From contig CM059584.1 of NCBI GenBank assembly GCA_030407085.1, positions 120,380,501 through 120,444,500 of the forward strand: a stretch of 64,000 bases of DNA. The letters run 5' to 3'. This DNA is from Trichopria drosophilae. Its lineage: Eukaryota > Arthropoda > Insecta > Hymenoptera > Diapriidae. Numbering within the stretch: the stretch's first letter is position 1; the number at the start of each line of letters is the position of its first letter. The notes under the pieces were generated by a model that saw nothing but the letters and a program-made list of their open reading frames with translations, was not told where the DNA came from and ran no database searches. The position numbers were made by a program, and so were the translations under genes. Below are positions 18,826 through 62,199 of the stretch, piece by piece.

Positions 18826-21400
18826 AACAACATTATTAACAGTTAAAATATCGTAATCAAATAAATAAAATATCCTAGTTATAACTTCCCAGACAGCAAA
18901 ATAAAAAAAGAGTTCAGAATGAACTCTAAATGTTATCTAAAAGAAATCAGAAAGTGGGACATCTTTTAGAGCACGTTTCGAAATCTTTTAACCTAGATAG
19001 CAGAATAAAAAAGCTCATAATGAACTTTAAATGTTATCTAAAAGAGGTCAGATATCCCACTTTCTGAGGTTTTTCTGACACGATGTCATTATGAAATCTT
19101 TATGAGTTTTTAAATGTATATTATTTTTTATTTCGGGACTTTTATTGTTTACGGTTTTATTGTCGTTGAAAAAATGATTTATTTCTTGTATAGGTTAGTT
19201 TTATTAAAAATGAATCGTTTTTTTTTTTAGTAAACTGTCATTATGAGATCTTTATGAACTCATGTTCAGAAAACTCTGAGAAAGTGGAACATCTGACTTC
19301 TTTTAGAATACATTTCGAAATCATTCTGAACGCTTTTTTATTTTGCTTTCTGGTTCATAACCTCAAAAAAAAGAGTACGCTATAATATATTCACACTTAT
19401 AGAACGCTTTGAGTACGCTTAGTACACTTGATGTTAAGTGCAGTTACGCTTTCGTCGAGGAAATTGTTTACTGCTAAAAAATGAAGTATTTTAATGACAT
19501 AAAACTCACCTTTACAAGAAATAAATCATTTTTTCAACGATAGTTGATCAATAAAACCGAAAACACAATAACAGACCCGGAGTAAAAAATAATATACAAC
19601 TTTTTCCAGACAGCAAAATAAAAAAGAGTTCAGAATGAACTCTAAATGTTATCTAAAAGAAATCAGAAAGTGGGACATATTTTAGAGCACGTTTCGAAAT
19701 CTTTTAACCTGGATAGCAGAATAAAAAAAGCTCGCAATGAACTCTAAATGTTATCTAAAAGAGGTCAAATGACCGACTTTCTGAGGTTTTTCTGACACGA
19801 TGTCATTTTGAGTTTTTAAATGTGTATTATTTCTTATTCCGCGACTTTTATTGTTTTCGGTTTTATTGTCGTTGAAAAAACGATGTATTTCTTGAATAGG
19901 TTAGTTTTATTAAAAATTAATCGTTTTTTTGGAGTAAACTCTCTTTATGAACTCTCAGACAGTGGAACATCTGACTTCTTTTAGAGCACATTTCGAAATC
20001 ATTCTGAACTCTTATATTTAACTTTCTGGGTAATAACCTAAAAAAAAAAGAGTACGCTATATATTCACACTTATAGAACGCTCTGAGTACGCTTAGTACA
20101 CTTGATGTTAAGTGCAGTTACGCTTTCGTCGAGGAAATTGTTTACTGCTAAAAAATGATGTATTTTAATGAAATAGAACTAACCTTTACAAGAAATAAAG
20201 CATTTTTTCAACGATAGACAATAAAACCGAAAACACAATAACAGACCCGGAGTAAAAAATAATATACAACTTTTCCCAGATAGTAGAATTGAAAAAAGCT
20301 CACAATGAACTCTAAATTGTTTACTGCTAAAAAATGATGAATTTTTATGAAATAAAACCAACCTTTACGAGAAAGAAATCGTTTTTTTTTCAACGATGGA
20401 CAGTAAAACACAATAATAGACCCGGAGTAAAAAATAATATACAACTTTTTCCAGACACTAGAATTAAAAAAGTTCACAATGAACTCTAAATTATATCTAA
20501 AAGAGGTCAGATGACTCACGTTCTGAGGTTCTTCTGACACGATGTCATTAATCACATCTTTATGAGCTCATGTTGAGAAAAACCTCAGAAAGTGGGTCAT
20601 CTGACCTCTTTTAGATGACATTTAGAGTTCATTGAGAGGTTTTTTTAATTCCACTGTCTGAAAAAAAGTGGTATATTATTTTTTACTCCAGGTCTGTTAT
20701 TGTTTATTCGGTTTTATTGTCTATCGTGGAAAAAACGATTTATTTCTTGTAAAGGTTAGTCATTTTTTGGCAGTAAACAATTTCCTCGACGAAAGTGTAA
20801 CTGCATTCTTCACAAGTGTACTAAGCGTACTCAAAGCATTCTATGAGTGTGAATATATAGTGTACTCTTTTTTTTTTGAGATTATGACCCAGAACGCAAA
20901 ATAAAAAAGAGTTCAGAATGATTTCGAAATGTGCTCTAAAAGAAGTCAGATGTTCCACTTTCAGGGTTTTCTGAACATGAGTTCGTAAAGATCTCATAAT
21001 GACAGTTTACTCCCAAAGATAGGATTCATTTTTAATAAAACTAACCTATATAAGAAATAAATAATTTTTTCAACGTCAATAAAACCGAAAACAATAAAAG
21101 TCGCGGAATAAAAAATAATATACATTTAAAAACTCATAATGACATCGTGTCAGAAAAACCTCAGAAAGTCGGTCATCTGACCTCTTTTAGATAACATTTG
21201 GAGTTCATTGTGGATTTTTTTATTCTGCTATCTGGGTTAAAAGATTTCGAAGCGTGCTCAAAAATATGTCCCACTTTCTGACATCTTTTAGATAACATTT
21301 AGAGTTCATTCTGAACTCTTTTTAATTCTACTGTCTGGGAAGTTATAACTAGGTTATGTTAATTATTTGAATACGATATTTTAACTGTTAATAATGTTGT
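18826..21400. repeat. Nested foldback: tandem palindromic units inside a 2.5-kb inverted repeat
   Basis: The outer arms are inverted: AACATTATTAACAGTTAAAA near 18828 is mirrored near 21375-21395, and CTAGTTATAACTTCCCAGAC is mirrored at 21328-21350. The left side holds two tandem units of about 720 bp (starting near 18890 and 19612) plus a partial third (20276-20455); the right side, from about 20640, holds the inverted counterpart. Each unit carries GTTCAGAATGAACTC and AATCAGAAAGTGGGACAT in both orientations, so units are themselves palindromic. No coding capacity. It resembles Foldback-type elements. Confidence 0.8.
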
Positions 21401-22180
21401 GTGATTTGTAAATAGTTAATATTATCATATTTAATAAAATACTAAAAGTAAAAAATCAAAGTACTAATTTTTACAGATGTCGCTAAATAAAGAGAGATAA
21501 AGTATTTAATTTTTGAAATAATGCATCGAGTACTGGAATAAAATAATCAAAAGAAAACAGAATCATTAGACAAGATTTTATTACTAAATTGTTATTCGGA
21601 CTGCAGAGTACAAATAATAAACAAAGCCTTTAATGTTTGTAAATAATGGTGTTATTATAATTGTAAAATGAAAAGATTTGTTTACTTCCATAATGTAGTT
21701 CTCCAATTGATTGAAGAATTCAAATACGGAATTAATTTTTTTGTAAAAATATTTTTCTTGGTAAAATTAAAATCGGTTTCGGTAAAATAATGACCTTTTT
21801 TCACGAACACTAACAACACGATGATTCACCATTGGTAATGAGCTGGTGCAACACTTGATACCAATAAACTATGGATTCAACTCTAGTATTATTTGCGGTT
21901 ATCATAAACTATACAATGTTGACAAATTAATTATAAAGTACTCACGTTATAGTAACAAAAAACAGAGTAAATAACTATTTTGTAAAATACTAGAGGGGTA
22001 ACAACATCTACAATCGGAAATGGATAAAAAAAAGTATTGAAAATTCATACTTTGGAATAAACGAATCCATTTTAATCCGCTACGTATTTTTATTTCAACG
22101 CTCAAACGTCCGAATTTTCTGATTGATTTTCAGCGGATCTTATTTGTATCAAATCTGTAGCATTCTTTAAAAATAAAAAC
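21401..22180. other. AT-rich intergenic DNA
   Basis: No gene, RNA or repeat was recognised between the two foldback repeats. Confidence 0.5.
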
Positions 22181-23815
22181 AAAAAAAGTTATATTTGTTT
22201 ATTTCAAAACCATTACAATTTTTCACTAAAAAATGTTATCCAAATGATATTTCCGCAGCGAAATACCATAAAAATGGTCTAAATACTAACAATTTTGTGT
22301 CAATTGGCCCTTATCTTCAAAATGGCAGGATGACCATTTTGAAATTCAAGATGGCGACGTCCAATATGTTGGATCGAAACCGAAAAATTTAGTCTATTTC
22401 AAATTCTGCCAAGCACAACAATGTATTTTGATGACATTTCCATAAATTTTGGTATAGTGTGTTATTTTTGGACGCTGCTTACGAATCTCTTATCAGATTT
22501 CGCAAATTCAAAACGGCGGATCCAATATGACGATTTGAATTCCGAAAGGGTCCGGATTTTTATGAAACTCGATACTAGAAGGTTGTGGAAGTCCCCGATT
22601 TCGATTATGAACTATAAATAGCAAAATTCAAAATGGCGGATCCAAAATGTAGGATAGAAATGCAAAGAATAGTTGAATTGAGGTGAAATTCGGTCTACCG
22701 ACGATTTTCGGCAATGTAATTGTATTGCACCAGATTTAAACGGTAATAATAAAAGAAATTGTACAATTTTCAAATGGTTTTCTTGTAGAACACAAAGAAT
22801 ATGTACTCGGTACAATAATGATATATGTTCCACTTCTCTACAGTGTACTCACAAATAAAAAATAATATTTTTGCAAGGTTATAAATTTGAAGGAAAACAT
22901 GACAAATTATATTAAAAAAATGACAAAAATTAAAAAAAATTATAAATAGAAAAGAAATTTATAAATTATACAAATTACAAAAAAAAAAAGGTTTCATATG
23001 TCAACCTCCGCGTGGTAAGAGTCCGTCGACGGAGACATTATCGATGGCTAATCGATGTATTTCGTTTCATTGACGATTTTTTTCTCGTGATTTTACCATT
23101 TCGGATCCGCCATTTTGATTTAATCGATTCTCAGTTCGGGTTCATGGCGTGCGGCCCGAAGAATATCATATGAACCCAGTTTCATCCTAATTAAACTATT
23201 TATTACTTTTGTATCCTCCATTTTGGATCCAATATTTTGAATTTTGCAATTTTTAGTGCATAATCGAAATTGGGGACTTCCAAAACCCTCTAATAACGAG
23301 TTTCATAAAAATCCAGGTACTTTTGAGAATTCGAACCGCCATATTAGATCCGACATTTTGAATTTGGAAAATCTGACTACAGATTCGCGATCAGCAAAGA
23401 AATAAAAAATCCTGTATATAAATTTGTGCTAAAATCGACAAATATTGTTTATTTTCGTCCGCCATACTGGATCCGCCATTTTGAATTTGGGAAATCTTTT
23501 AAGAGATTCGTAATCAGCGATAAAAAATACCATAATGTATCAAGATTTAATATATTTCAAATGCATTGTCGTACTTGTCGAAATAGCCTAAATATTTCGG
23601 CTTCGAGCCGCCATATTGGACGTCGCCATCTTGAATTTCAAAATGGTCACCTACCATTTTGATGATCAAGGTCCGTGGAAGCAAGATTTTTACTGTCGCG
23701 ACTGTATTTCTGATCAGATTTAGGTACGAAAATATCAATTGAAACACTTTTTTAGTGAAAAATCGTCATTTTTTAACAATAAATACGACTTCTTTTGTTT
23801 TTATTTTTCAAGAAT
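22180..23815. repeat. Diverged inverted repeat with internal gene-free arms
   Basis: The arms match in inverse: TGAAATTCAAGATGGCGACG near 22338 is mirrored at 23610-23645, and CACTAAAAAATG near 22220 is mirrored near 23745. The phrase CAAAATGGCGGATCCAA and close variants recur on both strands (22510, 22630, 23110, 23220, 23470). The centre is AT-rich (22850-22990). Flanking target duplication was not found. No coding capacity. Confidence 0.65.
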
Positions 23816-24030
23816 TCCGATGATAGATTCTGAAATACGTTTTAATTATTGTTCACAGAATACTACAGAAAGTATCTGTTAAAATTACATTTCAAAATAT
23901 TAAATTTGGCTGAGAAATCCTGTCAAAAATAATGTAACCGAAAATAAAAGTAATTATGAGATTTAAAGATTGAAGAAAACTACGGATTCAGTTTCAAAAA
24001 ATGAACACATTCCCATTTTCTGGGTTATAT

Positions 24031-25415
24031 ATGGGTGATTCTCCAAAAACAGGGCATTTTCAAGAATGAAAATTTTTTTTTTAAGTTACTGTAAATTCGT
24101 ATTTTTATAATGGATTCTTGGTTATTAGCACCAAGTTAAGTTATTCTTAAAGTAGTCACGCTAGAAAATTATTTTAAAGGAAAGGGGAAGACTTTTACTA
24201 TGACGCATTTTCATACGGCTATATAAACCAACAATTGCTTGTTAAAAACTTGAAAAAAATAACTCTAAAGAGTCAAAAACATAATGTACATATCTGATTT
24301 AGTGCATTTTTGTGAATAAATGAAAATTATTTATTAAGTAATAATTAAAAAATTAAGAAAAACACATGAATTTTTGAAGAAGTTTTAGACAAAATAAATT
24401 TATTAAAGTTAATGTGTCGTTGGTTAGTAACTACAATGATAATATTATATTCATAATTTTAATAAATAATATTATTTCATAATAAACTTGATTCATAACG
24501 TTGTAACAAATATAAAGTTTAATTTTGCGGTTTTTTAAATTATATTTAAATAAATGTCTAAGAGGAAGAGAAATATAAATGTTATTTATGATTTGAAAAA
24601 TATTTTCTGCTACGGGTTACACTTTGTTCTTGTTTCGTACCTGATACGCCAATTGTTTGGTAACGACAATGAAGGTGACGACAATGAAAATTTGTAAAAA
24701 AATCCAATTTTACATATTTTAAACAATAATAAATTAAAAAACAAATTGCCAGTTACGTTTATTCCTTTAATCTTTAAGTTTTCATCATTTTTTAATTGCT
24801 GTTTGTATCAAAATATCAAAATTAGGAGGGGTGACGACAATTAATTTAATAAAAATACGTGGTATTTTTATCCAGTTTTTACTTGTTCATGAGGTAAATA
24901 TGTTCTCTTTTCAATTTTCTATGGAGGATTAGTAAAGTGTAGTGTTTTTTCTTTGATTTTCTCATAAGTTTTAGTTAAAAAGTTAATTATTTCCAGTTCA
25001 TTTATACCAGTTTACGCATTGTCGTTACCTCATAGAAATTTCTTAAGACATTAATATTTCAATAATTATAAGTATATATATTGATTTAATTAAATATTAT
25101 ACAGGGAGAAATTGTACAGTTTGAGCTGTACTATAGAAATATTATTTGAATAAATTAAAATAATTCGGTTTCTTAATAGCGCTAATATTTTAAAGTTTTG
25201 AACTTAGAGGTTTGGACATATCAAAAATGCTACTTTTAGTCTTTAAATGTCATTTTACACCAGTTTTTTGTAACAAAAGTATTATTTTTTCAAATTAACA
25301 TGGGCCAGGGATATTTATTTAACATTTCTATCCAAATTTAATAATTTATTGTCAAAGTTTTTGTAAGATATAACGTAAAGACACGAAAATGCCCTGTTTC
25401 CGGAGAATCACCCAT
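24031..25415. mobile_element. Nonautonomous TIR element, 1.4 kb
   Basis: Ends ATGGGTGATTCTCCAAAAAC and, inverted, ATGGGTGATTCTCCGGAAAC. The match continues with AGGGCATTTTC, giving about 28 bp of TIR with two mismatches. Flanking TA/AT bases fit a short AT target duplication. The interior is AT-rich and noncoding, with a repeated phrase GGTGACGACAAT near 24675 and 24830. Confidence 0.75.
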
Positions 25416-26280
25416 ATGATAATGAGTTAAAAATAAAATATTTGTGCTTCAACAATCGCTTGTATCTTTTCTTAACGACTATCGAACGATAGTTCATCAA
25501 GACCAAAAATTAAAGAAAATTTAGATGGAGCTAATACGTTTTAAAAATTAGTATTTTTTTCATATAAAAAATTGATAGTCGACAATTTATTTTTTCTTCT
25601 CAAGTAATTTGGTAGAAATAAATATTCGAATAATTTAATCCATAGACTTAGCAATTTTTCGATATTTTCAGAAGACAATGTAGAGTTACATCTATAAAAG
25701 CGATGCATAGAATAGTTACAGCAGTTTGTAGAAGAAATTTTTTTATATAATTTTTTACGATTTAAGTCTCGGAAAAAACGATTTTATGTTTTTTTGCATC
25801 AATTCATGTTATAATTTACTTATCTAAAGAAAAATTTTGTGACTTAGATATCGTCTTCCGAATATTATCTACCTTGACCTGCATTATTGATGAAGATTCT
25901 ACGAAATATAGTAGAAACAATGGAAATAATGATAAAGTTTTCGTATTATATTAGAGCCATGAATTCGTGGTATATGCGTTTTCTGGACGTTAATGGCTAC
26001 CATCATTTAATTAACATTTTTTTTATTTTAGTATAAGTCGTGAACCATACTTACTTTTCGGTCAAGAAAATTGTTACCACCCAGCAATCGAGATTGGATA
26101 GGATTGGATTGAAAATTTCAATTGATTTTGAATTCATACTTTGATTCCGTAAATATGTATTCAAATTGATTGAATTCCGAAGAAAGGAATCAATCCATCT
26201 GTATTCAATTTTACGAATACAATTTGAAGCGTAAATAAACTATTATTTCGAATCTGTTAGGTTTTCTTTCTTTATAGTAA
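25416..26280. other. AT-rich intergenic DNA
   Basis: No gene or clear repeat was recognised, apart from short homopolymer runs. Confidence 0.5.
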
Positions 26281-27350
26281 AATTGTACAAATACGCCACT
26301 AGAAAGAAACAGAATGCAAAATATCGATTCCGTATCGGTGCAGTATCCAAAATTATTAACAATAATTTCGTTGGTAATTGAAACTTTTCCTACAATTTCG
26401 GAAATGTAAAAGATCTAATGGCTTCTGAAAAAAATCGCATATTATTCGGGATATTGATAGATAGTAATATTTCGAAATGGTTGGGAACGATTTTCCTATC
26501 ATTGCGAGAAAATATCCAACATTTATAAAATCGACACCAAGAACAAAGATAATTCCGAAATGGCAGGAAATATTTCCCCATTAATCGGAGCAATGTCTAA
26601 GATTATTGAGAAACATTTCGTATGTAATTGAAAATTTTCGACAATTTCGGAGATTGGAAAGATTAATGGTTTCTGGGAAAAGTTTCAACATATTTGAGAT
26701 TTTGATGAAATTTAATACTTCCAAAATTTGTAAAAAACTTCCCTATTGTTTCGGACAAATGTGCAGCATTTTCGGAACCGTTAACTAGTTGAAAAATAAT
26801 TTCGGAATTGCCGGAAATTTTTTCATTTTTAACCGAAAAAATGTCCAAAATTATTAAGAATAATTTCGTAATTGTTATGAAAATATTAATCAACATTTTG
26901 TAAAGATGGTAGAATATCTTCGAATTTATTTTGAAAAATTGTTTACACATATGCTAATGATTTACAAACTTCACGGAAATTTTGTGCATTAAATGCAGTT
27001 ATATAATATCAAACAAAAATTCAAAATAATACCAAAATTGAGTGTATTTTTTCTTGTTTCGGAAAAATATCCGAATTAATTACGAATAATATTTTGGAGA
27101 AATTTCTAAATTTCTCTGACGGTTTTGTTACATCGCGTATCCAGTACAATATTTTTTTTTTTTCGGATATATAGTATTATTGGTAAAAAAGAATATTTTT
27201 CAATTTTGTTGGACAAATATACTTCTCTACTACTTCTTAGAATATTTACGTTTATAATTGCTGAGATATTTCTGAAATTTTTCGAAAACTATCTTGAAAT
27301 TTTGGAATTTTATACATCGAATAGTTTTTTATTATTTTTATAAAAAATTA
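26281..27350. repeat. Degenerate TTTCGGA-rich array, left block
   Basis: Short phrases built on AATTTCGGAAATT recur every 30-60 bp with heavy divergence (26395, 26475, 26650, 26753, 26800, 27058, 27167). The same phrases continue at 28970-29430, on the other side of a TTAA insertion, so this may once have been one array. Confidence 0.5.
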
Positions 27351-27576
27351 TTAAAAATGTTCATATATGGGCCTTTTACACTCACTTCTTGTTGATCATA
27401 AGGTAAGGATTTACAATTATATTTTTTATTCTGTCTGTATTTGATTTCCTCATTTTTCATCAATTGTATTTATATTTAATTTTTATTTTATATATTTTTT
27501 TTTGTTTTTTATCCTTTTAATTATTTTTTATGTTATTTATGTTTTAATTTTTTATTTATGTATATTTTTTTGTTAA

Positions 27577-28857
27577 CCCATTAAGTCCTGAATGGACGTT
27601 TTTTCACTACAATTTTCAACGGTTGTATTTAGTGTGAAAAAAGGCTCTAAAAAATTTGAAAGAAGACATATCTGACGTAAAATTAACTGAACTTTCAGAA
27701 TCTGTTATTACATTTTTCAGAAAATGCAACCGTGAAAAACTATATTCGATTTTTTCAAAAAAATCATGCATTTTTCAAATGAATTTTTTTTTCATTTCCT
27801 CTTTTCACATTGAAATTGTTTCAGAATTCCTCTAAACGGTAAAGAAATCGTGTCCTCGAGACTTAAACTTTAAGATGTGCCTAAGTCCATTTTGAAAATA
27901 AAGGTAAAAGCATCCAAAATGGCGGCCCAAACACAAAAAAATTAGCGAAAAATTCAGGAATTTTTTATTCAAAGACGATCGACTTTAGGAAAAAATGTTA
28001 CAGAACAAAAAGTTCTTACAATTATTCAAAGAATACGCTGAATTTTTTTCAGAATTTTTAAACACTTTTTTCATTTTTCAAAATCCCAAAATTTTGACAA
28101 ATCGAAAAAGTCGTCAAAAAATTTTCGGGCATTCTTTGATTAATTGCAAGAAGTTTTTCTTCCGTAACATTTTCTCCTAAAGTCTTGTCGAGAAAAATTT
28201 CGAAAAAAATTCGAAAAAAATTGTCGAGAAGTTCAGGAATTTTTTATTTGAAAATGGTAGACTTTAGGAGAAAATGTTACGGAAGAAAAACTTCTTGCAA
28301 TTAATCAAAGAATGCCCGAAAATTTTTTTAGAATTTTTTGACGACTTTTTCGATTTGTCAAAATTTTGGGATTTTGAAAAATGAAAAAAGTGTTTAAAAA
28401 ATTCTGAAAAAAATTCAGCGTATTCTTTGAATAATTGTAAGAACTTTTTGTTCTGTAACATTTTTTCCTAAAGTCGATCGTCTTTGAAGAATTTTTCGCT
28501 AATTTTTTTGTGTTTGGGCCGCCATTTTGGATGCTTTTACCTTTATTTTCAAAGGCACATCTTAAAGTTAAGTCTCGAGGACACGATTTCTTTACCGTTT
28601 AGAGGAATTCTGAAACAATTTCAATGTGAAAAGAGGAAATGAAAAAAAAATTCATTTGAAAAATGCATGATTTTTTTGAAAAAATCGAATATAGTTTTTC
28701 ACGGTTGCATTTTCTGAAAAATGTAATAACAGATTCTGAAAGTTCAGTTAATTTTACGTCAGATATGTCTTCTTTCAAATTTTTTAGAGCCTTTTTTCAC
28801 ACTAAATACAACCGTTGAAAATTGTAGCGAAAAAACGTCCATTCAGGACTTAATGGG
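27577..28857. mobile_element. Palindromic TTAA foldback element, 1281 bp, near-perfect arms
   Basis: TTAA at 27573-27576 and 28858-28861. Ends are CCCATTAAGTCCTGAATGGA and its complement. The arms are about 600 bp each and almost identical, with a spacer of about 70 bp near 28190-28260. Mirror reading frames in both arms give the same short peptide, which shows how well the arms match. A diverged relative is at 58420-59400. Confidence 0.88.
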
Positions 28858-28969
28858 TTAATGAAGTTGAAAACGTTGGTCGAAACGTATACTATTTGTT
28901 TTTTAATTTATTCAACGCATCCGAAATACCAAGAAACATTTTACACACACATCTATATTAAATATTTTC

Positions 28970-29440
28970 GGATAAAGAAAATTTAAAATTATATCAAATA
29001 GTTTATCGAAAAAATTGCGCATTATTTGGAACTTTAATGAAACATAACAGGACGTAAATCTCCACATTATTGATGATATATCAACTATAGTTTTGTAATT
29101 GTTAGAACATTTTCGGATAAATTACGATATTAGAAATTTTGAATAACTTTTCGGAAGTATGGTTCATTATTTCCGACTTTTGTTCGATAAATTTCCAACA
29201 TTTATGATTGAAAATTTACGCATGAAACAATGAGAATTATTACTCAACAAAATTTGGAAATAATACCAAAATTAAATCAAATTTTCCTTTTCATTACGGA
29301 AAAATGTCGGAATTCATTAGGAATAATATCCTCATTATCCGTAAAAATTACATCATTTTCGGAAAAATTGTTAATTTTCTTAGGAAATTAAACTTTTCCT
29401 ACTCTTTTTCGAAATATCTATAAAGGCAGGAAAAATTTCT
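28970..29440. repeat. Degenerate TTTCGGA-rich array, right block
   Basis: Continuation of the 26281-27350 pattern (TTTTCGGATAAA, TTTTCGGAAGTA, TTACGGAAAAATGTCGGAAT). No coding capacity. Confidence 0.45.
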
Positions 29441-31070
29441 AAAATTTTTCACAGTGTGGTTTATTGTGATTCTAAAAACTGAAGTAAAAAAACCCATAAA
29501 TATCAATAGCTTGAGTAAATTGTCGAATGCACCTAACCTACAAAATTCGATTATATTACAAATCAATTTGTTTTTGTTCTATTTCTGATATTCATATTTT
29601 AACACTTTCTAAACATTTATTTCATCAATAATAAAAATGTCATAACCATATTTCTTACCGATAACACTTTGATCGACCAATGTTTAACGTTCCTCTGGTA
29701 TCACAGATTCACTTCTTTTTTTGCTTCTTAAATTCCTGAAATAAAATTTGGAAGGGAAACTAAAAATATTAATTTTCGCATTATATATTTATTTCAAGCA
29801 TTCAGTTACATAATAACGGACACTTTTGTAGATTTTCTCGCCTAAGTCGCGAAACATCAGACCAGTTCTAACATCTAAGCATTTTTCGCTAAATATCGCT
29901 AAAAGATGAATTTGCAAAATAACCTTTGTCCGATAGGTTAGAGAATTATTAACCGGATTCGACGAGCAACTATAAAATTTATTATCAAATCCTTATCGCA
30001 CATTTGAAGATGACATTTTGTTCGTGTAAAATGGCTACCTAGATGTTCTAGGTATTTATCAAAATCTACGGTAGAAAATTCACCATACAAAAGCAAATAA
30101 TTGAAGTCCGTTAAGTGATTCTGAAAGCTCGCCTGGAAATTTTTGGTGTCACAGGCTCCGTATTACACGAGAATTACGATAATCGCGACGACTTACTACA
30201 ACGGTATTTTCTCAGAACGCGAGTTAAGAACTCGCGATTTTGGCAAATGGTCCCTACGAGGTCGGAATTCACAGTCACGCTACATTTTGAAAAAACCCAA
30301 ATTCGACCATGCACAAATTGTAAGAACCTAATTATCGAACATCCCAAACTTAGACAACGTTCTTAATGTGCTTGGCACGTTCGATTAACTTATAAATATT
30401 GCACGAGACATAGTCACAACACAAAATATTCAGGTCCAAATGTACACCTAACATTTAGCCGACATAAAACCGCCATTTTGTAATCGACGTGACTATGACT
30501 ACCGTCCTAATTGGCGAACGATATATCGGTGTAGTAAATATCAGCACTTTTTTTTTTTTGCTAAGTCAGTCTCCAACAGATTTACGTAATCTACTTTCAT
30601 CGGAGACTGTCCGTGATGTTCGCCTTCGTTGTTCGGATTCTCGTAATACGACGAAGAGCAGAAGCTACCGGTCTTCACTAGTGGTAACGTTTATCTCGTA
30701 ACAAGTAATACAATTATTTATAATAATTGGTGTATATTAACGATAATAAGAATCCATTAAATATATACCATAAATATTATGTCCGGCTCTAAATATAACG
30801 CGACAGTCGCACTACAATTGTTGCTCTTTGTTTCTTTTATGCGCGGTAAGATGAACTTTCAATGGAGGAGGACACGACGAGTGCAGTTGATAATCGATGA
30901 TTAATGAGTGAAAGAGATGAAGAGACTCCGTACGTGGATTTGTTGAGTAATGGAGGTAAGTGCGATCAATAAACACCCTCATTATGCAGGCGTGAATTCT
31001 CGAGTCAAACGAAGCAAAACTCAACGAATTTTTAACCTATTTATATAAACTCTAATTTCACCAGCGAGAA
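29441..31070. other. Intergenic DNA downstream of CRMP/DHP
   Basis: AT-rich with a somewhat higher GC part at 30100-30900. Short reading frames exist but show no domain. Nothing else recognised. Confidence 0.45.
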
Positions 31071-31393
31071 CTTACGTAACGCTAACGTAATATATGTTCA
31101 ATTGCTCGACCTGCCAAGAGGTCGCTGCTAACAATTTTTCTGGATAACGACCGAGTAACTCAAGTTACAAGGTGGGATTAAATAAGGACAGGTTGGGATC
31201 ACGATGCGGCCTTGCGCCGCGGTTGAGAATGTCGCATCGTTATTTTTTTTTTAACAAAAAACGCCTATCGAATCGGCTCGATAGTTACAATTAAACGGAG
31301 GCTGAAGTATCTTTGAGCCTCGAAGCGAACCGGGCCTTCGAAGCTGCGAAGAGTGGCGAGTAACGTTTTCTTCTTTTCATCTTCGATGTTCTT
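31071..31393 (-). other. Probable CRMP/DHP 3' UTR
   Basis: This follows the CRMP stop codon on the minus strand. It is richer in GC than the surroundings and holds self-complementary phrases such as GATGCGGCCTTGCGCCGCGG. The cleavage site could not be located. Confidence 0.45.

Positions 31394-62199
<30,806 letters not shown>

Noticed and set aside
22195..23747. Short frames in the 22-23.7 kb inverted repeat
   Set aside because: They mirror each other across the arms and have no domain.
27995..28461. Two matching short reading frames on opposite strands
   Set aside because: They are mirror images created by the palindrome at 27577-28857.
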